The notes: generated by a model not told the origin, from the letters alone. 64,000 bases of DNA from Paenibacillus guangzhouensis (GCF_009363075.1 NZ_CP045293.1:3348001-3412000), one strand, 5' to 3'. Positions 23,189 through 32,686 are shown, counted from the stretch's first letter. Numbers and translations are program-made.

Positions 23189-23372
23189 AAATATCACCCT
23201 TTTGAAATAGTGTGTTTGTCAAACTTGCCATCATTGACGTACCTCCACTCAAAAAGGTTTATCCAAATGAAAATATCCATTTCATCTCCATTTGTTGTGA
23301 TTCTTCAACCTAACCTAAAAGAGATTGATGGTGCCATAAATAATTGGCCCCATATTCTTACCTAAATTTAAA

Positions 23373-24800
23373 TTAAATTATTCCATGCCCTGTTATGGTT
23401 TTGATTTCTAAACATTCTTCAATTCCATACTCGCCATATTCCCGGCCAATTCCTGATTGCTTATACCCACCGAAAGGTGCTTTCATTTCATGAACGGCTC
23501 CATTAATTAGGATGGTACCAGCATCAATTTTGGAAGCAAGTTCGTTTGCTTTATCCAAATCTCCGGAGTGTATATAGGCTGCGAGACCGTAAGCTGTATG
23601 ATTAGCCATCTCAATGGCTTCTTCTTCAGTTTTATAAGTGAGAATCGCTTGAACAGGTCCAAAGATCTCTTCTTTCGCTATGGTCATATCTTCCGTTACA
23701 TTCGCGAACAGCGTCGGTTTTACGAAATATCCACTTTCCAAACCATCGGGATGACCAAGTCCTCCAGTGACCAATTCGGCACCTTCGTCAAGTCCGATTT
23801 GAATATACCGCTGGACATTCTGGTATTGTTTTTCAGTAATAATTGGACCTAGTGTAGTCTCCTCTTGTGAAGGCATGCCCACTTTCACGGCCTCAAGTGC
23901 GGCTTTTGCCAACTGCTTGACCTCTTCCAAACGATGCTCTGGAACAAGAAGACGAGAACCGGAAATGCAAGCCTGCCCGTTGTTCGTAAGGGCTTGGCTA
24001 ACTGCAATCGGAATAGCTTTGGCAAAGTCAGCATCATCCAGTACAACGATCGGGGACTTGCCCCCAAGCTCAAGAGTGACCCGTTTCATCGTATCTACCG
24101 CACCCCGTCGTATCTCCTTCCCAACACGAGTTGAACCTGTAAAGTTGATCATGGCGATGTCCTCATTACGGGTTAACTCAGCTCCGACCGTGTTTCCATA
24201 ACCATTTACTACGTTTATAACACCTTTTGGGAGACCTGCTTGATGGAATGCTTCGACGATCTCATCAGTCTGTATAGCACTTAGTTCACTTGGTTTAATG
24301 ACAACCGTACATCCGGCAGCAATAGCGGCAGATAATTTAGCTGTAATTTGAGAGTAGCTTGCGTTCCACGGGGTGATAATACCGATGACACCTATTGGCT
24401 CCGAAACGATTTTTGCTGAAGCGATATAGCGCGTGAACTCGAATTTCTCCAATGCTTGTTTGGTATCTAGGAAGTTATTAGCTGCAAGCTTTACGCGGCC
24501 AACAGCCATTTTTCGGGGTGCGCCATACTCATTGATGTTGGCCTCTACCATGCTGTCTATGTTGGCAAGGATAGCAGCATGTAATCTCTGAAGGATCTCA
24601 AGTCGTTCCTGAATGGATGAGAGTCTGAATGTCTTAAATGCTTCTTTCGCAGCGGCAATGGCTTTCTTTGCATCCTCTTCATTGCCAAGGATAACTCTGC
24701 CGATGACTTCTTTGCTCGACGGATTAATTAACACTTGCTCATCTGTCCCTAGGGGCTGAACAAAATCTCCGTTTATATAAATTCGATTAATATTTCGCAT
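23373..24800 (-). CDS. Aldehyde dehydrogenase family protein
   Basis: 475 residues, full family length, NAD(P)-dependent oxidation of an aldehyde to the acid in the cytosol. Visible residues: TPWNAS (Asn146), LELGGKSP (general base Glu244), GQACISGSR (nucleophile Cys278), and the late EEIFGPV and PFGGYKQSGIGREYG motifs. It resembles broad-specificity members of the betaine/4-hydroxybutyraldehyde type; the substrate is not readable. ATG at 24800 has GGAGG upstream. It follows the MFS gene by 21 bases, so they form an operon. Confidence 0.9.
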   Translation of the reverse strand: MRNINRIYINGDFVQPLGTDEQVLINPSSKEVIGRVILGNEEDAKKAIAAAKEAFKTFRLSSIQERLEILQRLHAAILANIDSMVEANINEYGAPRKMAVGRVKLAANNFLDTKQALEKFEFTRYIASAKIVSEPIGVIGIITPWNASYSQITAKLSAAIAAGCTVVIKPSELSAIQTDEIVEAFHQAGLPKGVINVVNGYGNTVGAELTRNEDIAMINFTGSTRVGKEIRRGAVDTMKRVTLELGGKSPIVVLDDADFAKAIPIAVSQALTNNGQACISGSRLLVPEHRLEEVKQLAKAALEAVKVGMPSQEETTLGPIITEKQYQNVQRYIQIGLDEGAELVTGGLGHPDGLESGYFVKPTLFANVTEDMTIAKEEIFGPVQAILTYKTEEEAIEMANHTAYGLAAYIHSGDLDKANELASKIDAGTILINGAVHEMKAPFGGYKQSGIGREYGEYGIEECLEIKTITGHGII

Positions 24801-24821
24801 AATCGTATTCCTCCTGGTTAA

Positions 24822-25997
24822 TTATTTTGACTCCGCAACTCGTGCTACTTGTGGTTGAACTCTTTTGGATACTAGAATCGATACAATTACAGATACTCCT
24901 AACAGGATGGAGATAATTAGAAACGTATCTCTTGTAGAAGAAAATCCAAAGAACGACGGCACTGCATTCATGAAGATTGGACAGATGAACTGGAAGGTAT
25001 AAATACATGCCAACAAGATTGAAATTGCTGTTGTTAACCGCTCTTTAGGTACCAATTGAGCTGTTTTCGTAAAAGATATTGGGAAAAAGAACCCTTGAGC
25101 AAATCCTATTAAAAGTACAGCAATTGCAATCATCCATACATTTGTTGCATAACTTTCAACTAAAAATCCTAAACCATAGAGAACGATTCCGAACGTTACA
25201 ATAAAACGACCGAATATTCGAGTTAACATTGGAAAGGCAAGTCCTGCAAGAAAAATGCTAAACAAGGATATTGCGGAAAAATAACCTACACTTGAAGCTG
25301 TACCAACACCAATTTCAGCTAAGTATAAAGACATGCTCGTTGGAATTGTAAAATAAAGTAGTATGTGCAGCCCACTTAATAAAGCAACTAGATAAAAAAC
25401 AGCAGGAATCTTAGCTGTTGACGTGTTTTTCGTACCTTGAACTTGAACTGGAGGGAATTTCGGGAGAAATAAGACGACAAAGATCAGCAAGATAATTGCA
25501 TAAGCGTAGCTTAAGAAAACACTTCTCCATCCAAATGAGGCTACAAATCCTCCAATCGATAGAAAAATAGCTCCACCAATTCCATTAATCGCAGTGACCC
25601 AACCATTCATTTTAGTCCGCTCATCGCCATGAAAATTCTCAGCTATGAGAGCATTAAATGTTGGAGAAATTATACCTATACTTAATCCAAGAATGGCTCT
25701 AAAAACCAATATGACAGGAATGGAGTTCACAATTGATGGTCCAATTCCTCCGATAATGTAAAGCACTAAACCTACAATAAGGATACTTTTTCTTGAAAAT
25801 TTTTTGGCCAAAGTACTTGCGAAAAGTAACGTCGGCATAATAAATAATGAAGATAAGGTAACTACCCATTGAATGAGCAAGGAACTCGTATCTGGGAAGA
25901 CGACTTTTAATAAATTGATTGCTGGAGCTGCTAGCATTGGTGCAAATGAGGCCGTAACTGCCAAGAAAAGTAAAGCAATTCTCGCACTTCGTTTCAA
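24822..25997 (-). CDS. MFS transporter, drug-efflux-like
   Basis: 391 residues with 12 predicted membrane helices. The loop 2-3 motif is degenerate (STLAKKFSRKSILIVGL) and the motif in helix 4-5 (ILGLSIGIISPTFNALIAE) is typical of DHA1-type exporters. It begins at TTG (25997), preceded by GGAAGAG. Together with the aldehyde dehydrogenase and the divergent TetR gene it forms a classic regulator/efflux pair; substrate unknown. Confidence 0.85.
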   Translation of the reverse strand: MKRSARIALLFLAVTASFAPMLAAPAINLLKVVFPDTSSLLIQWVVTLSSLFIMPTLLFASTLAKKFSRKSILIVGLVLYIIGGIGPSIVNSIPVILVFRAILGLSIGIISPTFNALIAENFHGDERTKMNGWVTAINGIGGAIFLSIGGFVASFGWRSVFLSYAYAIILLIFVVLFLPKFPPVQVQGTKNTSTAKIPAVFYLVALLSGLHILLYFTIPTSMSLYLAEIGVGTASSVGYFSAISLFSIFLAGLAFPMLTRIFGRFIVTFGIVLYGLGFLVESYATNVWMIAIAVLLIGFAQGFFFPISFTKTAQLVPKERLTTAISILLACIYTFQFICPIFMNAVPSFFGFSSTRDTFLIISILLGVSVIVSILVSKRVQPQVARVAESK

Positions 25998-26109
25998 TGT
26001 TACTCTTCCTTTCTCCTTGAAGTATGATTCCTATCCAAGACCTATAAATTTTTGATGTGTCATCCTCCTTCTGAACCTTTGGACTTGAAATGCACTGCCA
26101 ACATGATTC

Positions 26110-26139
26110 ATTATATACAAAAAACATCTATTTTGTCTA
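26110..26139 (-). promoter_or_regulatory. Sigma-A-like promoter of the MFS/aldehyde dehydrogenase operon
   Basis: Minus strand -35 TAGACA and -10 TATAAT are spaced 18 bases, about 113 bases upstream of the TTG start. The A/T-rich half-repeats around it (TTTTGTCTATT, TTTTGTATAAA) could be part of a regulator site. Confidence 0.5.
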
Positions 26140-26274
26140 TTATTAATATTTTGTATAAAATGTCTCGTTTAGCTTGAACCCATTTTCAGCTATCTATACT
26201 TCTTGTTTAATTTTAAGGGAATGATTTCGAAGGTGATAAGCGGTAATTGATCCAGTTATTCGTAACGGTGAGTT

Positions 26275-26310
26275 TGAAATCAGCGGTCAACAATCACTGT
26301 TGACGATTTC
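26275..26310. promoter_or_regulatory. Candidate operator or hairpin in the TetR/MFS divergent region
   Basis: GTCAACA-ATCAC-TGTTGAC is a perfect 7-bp inverted repeat, extended by outer GAAATC and GATTTC arms. It lies between the two divergent promoters. TetR-family proteins bind such palindromes. Confidence 0.45.
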
Positions 26311-26424
26311 AAGTATCTTTATGGATTTAACAAAATGGGCGAATAATGTCTTTTTTATATTCAATGTTTATTGTATGGCTTCTGTCGTATATAATATAAA
26401 GAGAGCTTCAAAGGAGGAAGAACC

Positions 26425-27093
26425 GTGACCAAACCACTCTTGAGTCAGCAAGATAAATCGAAGATAAAATTACTTAAAAAGCTAATCTCCTCTGTCATGA
26501 AAGATGGTTTTCAAAATTTAAGGATGGATGATATTGCAAAGCATATGGATGTTAGCAGAGCAACGATGTACAAGCATTTTTCATCAAAAGAAGAAGTGAT
26601 CGAAGGCGTTGTTGGGGTTTTTGTTGATTATATTAACGAACTTGAAGATCCCCAATTAGAGAATGACGAGAAATCTTTCGGAATCTGGTTTCAACAATTG
26701 TTTGAACAATCCATATCACTTGTTGGAAAGATTTCGGATGTGTTTCTAAAAGACCTTCAATCAGCTTATCCGGATTTATATGATTTGTTGAAAGGCACTC
26801 TAAATAAGCGCGAACAGCAAACTCTGAAGTTTTACCAATTTGGGAAAGACAAAGGAATTTTCAACCAAATTAATGAAAAATTCATTTTACTTCAAGATGA
26901 TGTATTGCTTCGTGAGATCATAAATATTAAATATTTACTTTATAATCAAATATCCATTCAACAAGTTTTGCAGGATTATTACCAATTCAAGAAGGTTCAA
27001 TTATTCAAACCAGAAAAGATGTCCATCATAGATGACTCTAACATACATCCAATCATCGACCACATTGTTGAAAAGTTTAATCGGACATTATGA
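26425..27093 (+). CDS. TetR/AcrR-family transcriptional regulator
   Basis: 222 residues starting at GTG with AAAGGAGG upstream. The N-terminal HTH is MDDIAKHMDVSRATMYKHFSSKEEVIEGV at about residues 33-61, the pattern shared by TetR-family repressors. The C-terminal ligand-binding part is poorly conserved, as expected. It is transcribed away from the MFS/aldehyde dehydrogenase operon, which it most likely represses. Confidence 0.9.
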   Translation: MTKPLLSQQDKSKIKLLKKLISSVMKDGFQNLRMDDIAKHMDVSRATMYKHFSSKEEVIEGVVGVFVDYINELEDPQLENDEKSFGIWFQQLFEQSISLVGKISDVFLKDLQSAYPDLYDLLKGTLNKREQQTLKFYQFGKDKGIFNQINEKFILLQDDVLLREIINIKYLLYNQISIQQVLQDYYQFKKVQLFKPEKMSIIDDSNIHPIIDHIVEKFNRTL

Positions 27094-27159
27094 CAGGAGT
27101 ACTTGTTATTTGATTGAAGTTTAATTATTTTCCGCAAATCATTTCATTTATGTATGTCT

Positions 27160-27189
27160 AAAAAGAGACTTGATTCAAGGTCTCTTTTT
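27160..27189 (+). terminator. Intrinsic terminator of the TetR gene
   Basis: AAAAAGAGAC and GTCTCTTTTT arms around a short loop, 65 bases past the stop. Confidence 0.85.
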
Positions 27190-27252
27190 GATTTATAGAT
27201 TGATATAATATGGATCCATTTCATTTAGAGCTATCCACGTTCAGCGAGTGTT

Positions 27253-27459
27253 TTATCTATGATAAAAAACAAAGCGCCCCGTAATAATACGGAACGCCAT
27301 TATCCCTTCATCGCTTCGCCTTATAAACTCATGATACAGCTTCATGAGAGCCCGCTTCTCAATCCGTGACACATAACTCCGTGAGATCCCCAATTCCTTC
27401 GCAATCTCTCGCTGCGTGCGCTCCTCACCACCGGCTTCCCGTTTATTGGATATGTATTT
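27253..27459 (-). pseudogene. sigK: 3' fragment of sporulation sigma factor sigK
   Basis: The frame reads [24 protein letters not shown], then [21 protein letters not shown]. The region 4.2 helix-turn-helix is almost identical to the SigK C terminus of Bacillus. Only about the last 45 codons are present, with a stop codon directly upstream and no promoter-proximal part. The break is well downstream of the codon where B. subtilis skin interrupts sigK, so this is not a skin half-gene but a copy fragment. The frame runs on through what looks like the original terminator (27263-27298). Confidence 0.75.
27263..27298 (-). terminator. Hairpin terminator at the end of the sigK fragment
   Basis: GGCGTTCCGTA/TACGGGGCGC stem followed on the minus strand by TTTGTTTTTT; retained from the parent gene. 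Confidence 0.7.
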
Positions 27460-27497
27460 CTATTCTACGACTTAGACTTTTTACCTTTCTCGATTGT

Positions 27498-27521
27498 ATT
27501 AAACTGCCCGTTAGCTCAATA
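27498..27521 (+). repeat. Dispersed CCCGTTAG element, solo left box
   Basis: TTAAACTGCCCGTTAGCTCA without a hairpin, about 40 bases from the broken 5' edge of the sigK fragment. Confidence 0.75.
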
Positions 27522-27576
27522 AAATGAGGATAAAAGATACAATAAAAAACCTGTTTTTTTAATCACTGGTAAATGA

Positions 27577-27839
27577 CTATAAATTGTCTTTTACTGAAGG
27601 AGTGTTAAGAAATTTAGTTCCATCATATCTGATGTAAAACCTTATCCACTCCAGCTTAGTGCTATTGAACAGAGCAAGAGTGATCTTTGTGTTCTCCGTT
27701 TCCCACTTATAGTCATAAACGACGTTACGATTTTCGATAGCTTTAGCCTGACGGATATATCCGATGTTTCAGATGTGACCCATGTATTATTATTGCTACA
27801 ACCAGAAAAAACCGTACCAACTAGCAATAGAAACAGCAA
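27577..27839 (-). pseudogene. Frameshifted small lipoprotein
   Basis: The 5' part encodes FLLLVGTVFSGCSNNNTWVTSE, a lipoprotein signal with lipobox. After a frameshift near the GATATATCCGTCAGG region the gene continues as AIENRNVVYDYKWETENTK and ends LNTPSVKDNL at 27577. The start region is also damaged: GTG-TAA-AAG replaces the expected ATG-AAA-AAG after GAGGTG. Family unknown; a short secreted beta-rich lipoprotein. Confidence 0.6.
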
Positions 27840-27993
27840 AAATTTCTTTTACACAGCGCACCTCATTAACTTGATTAGTAATATGAACATTTCACCATTA
27901 ATGGTGAGTTTGGACATGTAGCATATATCATCGTGTATTTTCATTCTTGTCAGATATAATTCAATAAAATCTGTGCTCACACGGGGGAATCTT

Positions 27994-28683
27994 ATGATTA
28001 AAAAAAGGGCTGTAGTCATCTCGTTCATAATCGGGAGTATCCTTTTATTTGTACTATTAATCCAGATAAATCAAGCCCAGGAATCAACCAAACTTGCTAG
28101 ATTGCCGAATTATACAGAAATTCGTGGCCAGATCAATATTAAAGAGGGTATCAACTATGATAAGCAGCCATACATGGGGGCAAACGACGCTAAGGTAAAG
28201 GTAGTAATGTTTGCAGACTATAAATGTCCTGCCTGTAAGAACTGGGAACTAAATTTCCTAGATCAATTTAAAAGGGATTTTGTCAATACGGGAAAAGTAA
28301 AGTTGTACTTTATGAATTTTGCTTTTATTGATCGCGACTCAATTATGGCAGCCAGTGCCGGTGAAGCAGTTGCCAAGCAGAACATGGATCTATTTTGGCA
28401 ATACCATCGAAAAATCTTTGAACATCAAGGGGATGAAAGCAAAATTTGGGCAACACCTGAGTATTTGCTTCAGTTAGCGGAGGGTATTAAAGGTATTGAT
28501 ATTAAGCAGCTCGAGCAAGATTTAAACGAACGTACATATATGCTTGACGTAAAAGAAGACTTTAAGATCGCCGGTTCACTCGGGGTAAATGGGACTCCTA
28601 AATTTATTATAAATGATGTATTGTTACCTACCTCGGATTATAATTACTTGTCTGAAGCAATCGAGTTGGAAATTGCAAAATAA
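27994..28683 (+). CDS. DsbA-family thiol-disulfide oxidoreductase
   Basis: 229 residues. An N-terminal membrane anchor (about 8-25) places the catalytic domain outside the membrane. ADYKCPACKNWE holds the active site Cys78-Pro-Ala-Cys81, and VNGTPKFIIN gives the cis-proline loop. It resembles the BdbD/DsbA-like thioredoxins (DsbA-type with helical insert). ATG at 27994 has GGGGG just upstream; an earlier GTG would lie before that site. Single gene with its own terminator; likely forms or repairs disulfides in exported proteins. Confidence 0.85.
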   Translation: MIKKRAVVISFIIGSILLFVLLIQINQAQESTKLARLPNYTEIRGQINIKEGINYDKQPYMGANDAKVKVVMFADYKCPACKNWELNFLDQFKRDFVNTGKVKLYFMNFAFIDRDSIMAASAGEAVAKQNMDLFWQYHRKIFEHQGDESKIWATPEYLLQLAEGIKGIDIKQLEQDLNERTYMLDVKEDFKIAGSLGVNGTPKFIINDVLLPTSDYNYLSEAIELEIAK

Positions 28684-28692
28684 TAAACAACA

Positions 28693-28737
28693 AAAGAAGA
28701 GATAGCTGCCCACTAGCAATCTCTTCTTCTTTTTTTG
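28693..28737 (+). terminator. Intrinsic terminator of the DsbA-like gene
   Basis: AGAAGAGAT / ATCTCTTCT stem followed by TTCTTTTTTTG, a few bases beyond the stop. Confidence 0.85.
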
Positions 28738-28861
28738 TTATGAAGTTTTCTACATGGATTTTATTTGTTAAGCTTTTTGTTAGTGCTGCTTCCAGTCACC
28801 TTTATTTGACCCCTAATGTTAGCAATTAATCGACCACTCTAGCCCACTTTTTGGACAGACC

Positions 28862-29773
28862 TTAAGCCAAGCATTTGGCAAAACGCTCCGTAATTTGGAT
28901 GCCTTTCTGCCAATCCGTTCCTCCATCTTCTAACGTCCAGCATGCCTCAAGCACGCCGCGTGCCACGCCCCACATTGCGATTCGCCGAGGGTCCAGGCTG
29001 AGGCGATCGGCCATAATCGCAATTCGCCTCCGTAGAACCTGCTCACAGTCTCCGCCTCGATCCTCATAATTAAGTAGATACTGAATAGTATCAAAATGGA
29101 TGTCACCGATGATGCCTTTGGGGTCAATGACAACCCATTGATCTTCGAATTGACGAAGGATGTTTTCATGATGCAAATCGCCATGTAATAAGAAGCTCTC
29201 ACTCGTGGTCGAAATGAGATATGCAAGGCATTCTTCCGCATTTTCCACCCAGCTTGCAGGCAGTGGCGCGGCAATGTTCACTTCGGAGAATCGCTCGCGG
29301 TATCGTTCAATTGCCACAAAGTGCTGCTTCAAGGATGGGTATTGACTCCCGATTGGTGCAGGAACGTGAAGGCGACTGAATACTTCGCAAAATATCTCCG
29401 TCGCACGCGTATCATCCTCAATTGTCGACAGTGGTGTACCAGGGACGGCAGCCTCCAGCAGGGCCACACCCAATATCTCGTCTTGATCTAATACATTGAT
29501 CGCCCCCCTGCCCTTATAGGCTCGGAGCACACTAACTTCCCTAAAAAGTTCGTCCTTCATGAAGGATGATTTTAGGACTACTTGCTTCCCGTCACTGCGT
29601 TTTGCGCGGAGCACGAAGTTATAGGATAAATTAGAAAATGGATCCTCCGGGGTAAAACCGAAGCGGTTTGCACAGTCGGTAATCAATGCAGGCAGTGCCT
29701 TCGACCATGCAACGCCCTGCTTACCATGGAGTTCTTTCATTCTTTCAATAAAAGCATCAGGAATGACATTCAC
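28862..29773 (-). CDS. APH(6)/hydroxyurea-type antibiotic kinase
   Basis: 303 residues with a protein-kinase-like fold of the aminoglycoside/hydroxyurea resistance kinase family (PF04655). HGDLHHEN (197-204) is the catalytic loop and VIDPKGIIGD (around Asp217) is the metal-binding DPKG signature of streptomycin 6-kinases, in place of the usual DWGD. An N-terminal lysine-containing strand is QVVLKSSF. It would phosphorylate a small molecule with ATP in the cytosol; actual resistance is not shown. GTG start at 29773 follows AAGGAG. Monocistronic. Confidence 0.8.
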   Translation of the reverse strand: MNVIPDAFIERMKELHGKQGVAWSKALPALITDCANRFGFTPEDPFSNLSYNFVLRAKRSDGKQVVLKSSFMKDELFREVSVLRAYKGRGAINVLDQDEILGVALLEAAVPGTPLSTIEDDTRATEIFCEVFSRLHVPAPIGSQYPSLKQHFVAIERYRERFSEVNIAAPLPASWVENAEECLAYLISTTSESFLLHGDLHHENILRQFEDQWVVIDPKGIIGDIHFDTIQYLLNYEDRGGDCEQVLRRRIAIMADRLSLDPRRIAMWGVARGVLEACWTLEDGGTDWQKGIQITERFAKCLA

Positions 29774-29845
29774 GCCGCATTGGCTCCTTTCAGCAAGTAG
29801 TCTACATCTTCACTTCTTTCGATATGAGAGATACAAAATCCTGTT

Positions 29846-30280
29846 TCAGCTCCTGCATTCCCCTACGTAATTGTAGCCACCTTTTCTAGGGAGTAACTCT
29901 TCAAAGTCACAAGCTGCAACAGCATTTAAACCGCTTGACCATAGACTCTCAAGAAACAAAGAAATAGACATAATGTATCTTTGAAATTCAACATTTCTAT
30001 TTGGTTCAACTTCAAAATAATACCTTGAATGTAAAAATCCATCAGGGAAATCTAATCTTTGGATAGCGTCAAAATCATCGTTTTTTATTAAAGATAAATC
30101 CAATGTTTCATTCTTAATGTCGCGCCTCGTTTCGTCATTTCCATTAACCAATTTTTTGATTAAATGATACAAATACTCGTATTGCTCATCAGTATCAATA
30201 AAGATTTTACAGAAGGTGTCGTTCTCGATCATTGTATTGGCGAATCCTCTTTTATATATTTGATTATTAAATAATTCCAT
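29846..30280 (-). CDS. Hypothetical protein, immunity-protein-like
   Basis: 144 residues, acidic, soluble, aromatic-rich, no signal. It contains FYF-type patches (DGFLHSRYYFEVEPNRNVEFQRYIMSIS) and a C-terminal YNYVGEC tail. I do not recognise a family; size, acidity and isolation resemble immunity proteins of polymorphic toxins. The repeat unit at 30294 ends 14 bases before the ATG, and the only purine-rich stretch upstream (GGGGAGG) is partly made by the repeat, so its expression may depend on the element. Confidence 0.5.
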   Translation of the reverse strand: MELFNNQIYKRGFANTMIENDTFCKIFIDTDEQYEYLYHLIKKLVNGNDETRRDIKNETLDLSLIKNDDFDAIQRLDFPDGFLHSRYYFEVEPNRNVEFQRYIMSISLFLESLWSSGLNAVAACDFEELLPRKGGYNYVGECRS

Positions 30281-30293
30281 CAACTTCCGGAGT

Positions 30294-30377
30294 ATCCTCC
30301 CCGTTAGTACAACGCGGCTGCCGATTCATGCCAGCAGCCGCGTTTATTTAACTATAGTGTCCCGTTAGCGTAATGAC
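30294..30377 (+). repeat. Dispersed CCCGTTAG element, full unit, type A hairpin
   Basis: Left box CTCCCCGTTAGTACAACG, hairpin GCGGCTGCCGATTCATGCCAG..CCGC, right box TTAACTATAGTGTCCCGTTAG, with only a 21-base hairpin-to-right-box distance. The right box is 24 bases before the stop of the GH38-like gene. Confidence 0.9.
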
Positions 30378-30400
30378 CTAGCCTGGTTCGTAGGAAATTT

Positions 30401-32407
30401 TTAGCCCAACACTAACTCAAAACGAGCGAAAATATCTTCTTCATACCACATCGTGAAATTAGTTCCCCATGTTGTGTTCAATAGTGTAAACGTAAATTTA
30501 TTGTTGTCTTGATGGTATTTGTTGTTATAACTTAGATTGTTATTTGTTCCGATTCCCAAAAGAGGGGCATCAATAGGTTTAATATTGATTTTTTTATCGC
30601 TACCATCGTAAATTAACTCTTCAATCATGTGTTGCAACTTATTTCCGTGACCTACCACTTCAAAAGGTGAAATAACGGTTTCAATTTTACGAATCTTAGT
30701 TAAGTACGGCGAATTCAAACGTGGTGTAATGTCAAAAGAATAAATTTCTGGATAACGAATTGCATCTTTATCCTTTAATAAAAGTGCAATTTCAACTTTA
30801 TCTCCAAATTGATATTTAACCTTTACAACTCTTGGAGCACCATACTCCTCCACAGCTCTTTGGCTATACTTTAAAGTTGCAATAATCGAATCATCTTCCT
30901 TAACTAATTTCACAACATGTGGTGTGAAATTTTCATTCAATTGAATACGTTTTTGAATTTCCATTCCTGGCTTTAAGAAGTCAATTGCCCACCAATTATG
31001 TTGTAATTCACGCAAATAGTTGTAACGTAGATTATCATAGTCATTTTGCCCAGCAATTGTATAGCTCAGAACCCCGAGTTTGTTGTCCTGATCAAAGTAA
31101 AGTGTTCCATCCTTTTCTAAGTGATTAATAGAACCATCGCTAGCAAACATAACTTGATACCCGTTTACCGAAATCAATTCTTCCAAACCACATTCAATAC
31201 CTTGGTTTTCAAAGATATGATATGGAACTTCGATTAGTTTTTTAATGTTATTTTGATCTTTAGGCTCCAAACAAGCTATTGCACGATCAACGTTCTTGCG
31301 TTGTTCTTTCCATGAAGACTCATAAAATTTGTACGAACGATCCGTCCACTCATTATAAGTGAATTGCATTTCGCCAAGAGTTGCCTCTTTCACAATACTA
31401 TAAGCGTAGGTTAAATCAAGATCGGTAATTTGGTCTGCACGACGTGCTCGCTCAAAGTCTTTCTTTTCATAATTCATATAGTCACTGAAATAGCGTTTGA
31501 TATCCATTCCCCACGTATGCTCTGGCACTAACATCGCATAGAAATTCGCATCATCATTTTCTATTTTGTTATCACACATGTAATTCGTTAAAATCCGATA
31601 ATCACGAATGATTTTCGGATCAGACATCAATCCGTGAATCCATGTGTCCCCAATCTCCTCTGTAATCACTGGGAGTTGGTCACGTACTTCCCAAATTTCA
31701 TTTGCAAACTGATCCATTGAAGTCATTTCTAGCTCATAGTCTGGATACGTATCCGCCATTTTTGACAAGAAAGCGTTAATTTTCTCTTTGGTTCCAGGAC
31801 CACTATTATCATGCGTATGCATAAACGCCAGCTTGTTATCCATGCAATCAATTCCGATTATGCCACCATAGTCGTCTGAATAAGAGACAATGATCTCACT
31901 TTCGCCATTCTTCCATAGAAATGTATCTGGCACTTCTGGAATGGAGCTCGAACCATTTACACCAATGTGTAGGAATTTAATTCCTTGACGATATAACGCA
32001 TCAACAATCCCGATCGTATGTCCTGGAACGTCAGTCATCTTTGCGCTTGTTGTTTTGTATCCATAACGAGCATCTAACTTTTTGGAGATGGAAGTCATGT
32101 AATGTAAAGTTTGAGGTGTCATCGCTTCAGATTCAAACGTACACGGGATAGCATGCCAGCGAATGTAACCTTTCTTGATGGCGTCGTCTAGCTTTTTACA
32201 AGCTTCTTCATCCATGGTTTTGAAGTAATATTCTATAAGAAAGCTGCCTGTTGTCCAAACAAAGTCTTTGCCCTCTTTTCGTAAATCTTCAGCTAAAGTG
32301 ATTGCGTTCTGAATGTACTCATGGCAATACTTGTGTAATACATTTTCCGCCAAATCAGTAAAACCAATGTCAAAATGAGTTTTGTTTACCACATAGATTT
32401 TTTTCAT
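30401..32407 (-). CDS. GH38-like glycoside hydrolase (DUF5054)
   Basis: 668 residues, cytosolic. The N terminus KIYVVNKTHFDIGFTDLAENV has the THxDxG motif of GH38/GH57 alpha-mannosidase-like catalytic domains, whose His-x-Asp binds zinc. MTDVPGHTIGIVDALYRQG and LYHIG-like (FLHIGVNGSS) strands follow and a C-terminal beta-sandwich domain (about 420-668) completes the DUF5054 layout. It probably hydrolyses an alpha-linked sugar, substrate unknown. ATG at 32407 is preferred over one nine codons upstream because a purine-rich AAAGG precedes it. The gene stands alone near a LacI relic that may once have controlled it. Confidence 0.75.
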   Translation of the reverse strand: MKKIYVVNKTHFDIGFTDLAENVLHKYCHEYIQNAITLAEDLRKEGKDFVWTTGSFLIEYYFKTMDEEACKKLDDAIKKGYIRWHAIPCTFESEAMTPQTLHYMTSISKKLDARYGYKTTSAKMTDVPGHTIGIVDALYRQGIKFLHIGVNGSSSIPEVPDTFLWKNGESEIIVSYSDDYGGIIGIDCMDNKLAFMHTHDNSGPGTKEKINAFLSKMADTYPDYELEMTSMDQFANEIWEVRDQLPVITEEIGDTWIHGLMSDPKIIRDYRILTNYMCDNKIENDDANFYAMLVPEHTWGMDIKRYFSDYMNYEKKDFERARRADQITDLDLTYAYSIVKEATLGEMQFTYNEWTDRSYKFYESSWKEQRKNVDRAIACLEPKDQNNIKKLIEVPYHIFENQGIECGLEELISVNGYQVMFASDGSINHLEKDGTLYFDQDNKLGVLSYTIAGQNDYDNLRYNYLRELQHNWWAIDFLKPGMEIQKRIQLNENFTPHVVKLVKEDDSIIATLKYSQRAVEEYGAPRVVKVKYQFGDKVEIALLLKDKDAIRYPEIYSFDITPRLNSPYLTKIRKIETVISPFEVVGHGNKLQHMIEELIYDGSDKKINIKPIDAPLLGIGTNNNLSYNNKYHQDNNKFTFTLLNTTWGTNFTMWYEEDIFARFELVLG

Positions 32408-32686
32408 TTCTATAATCACGCCTTTCTTAGTCATAATACGTCGTGTAATAATTGCTTTCAGGCTTTTACTCCACTTTTGTTTTTACAAGGTTCGGCCATC
32501 TCCGCATATTGTGGGGTATTCTAAGTAATAATAGGTCATTCCATAAGTCTAGTATTTATTTTATAAGGACACATCTTTATAAAATCCTGACATTTTAATG
32601 TGTCTACCACCTGTTTCATACGATAAAATCTGATAAAACCAAATCAAACGCGAAAAAGTCATTCATACTCTAATTGAATTGTTTAA

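Noticed and set aside
27253-27459. Downstream half of a skin-interrupted sigK
   Set aside because: The kept part starts far downstream of the known skin junction codon and no recombinase gene is nearby.
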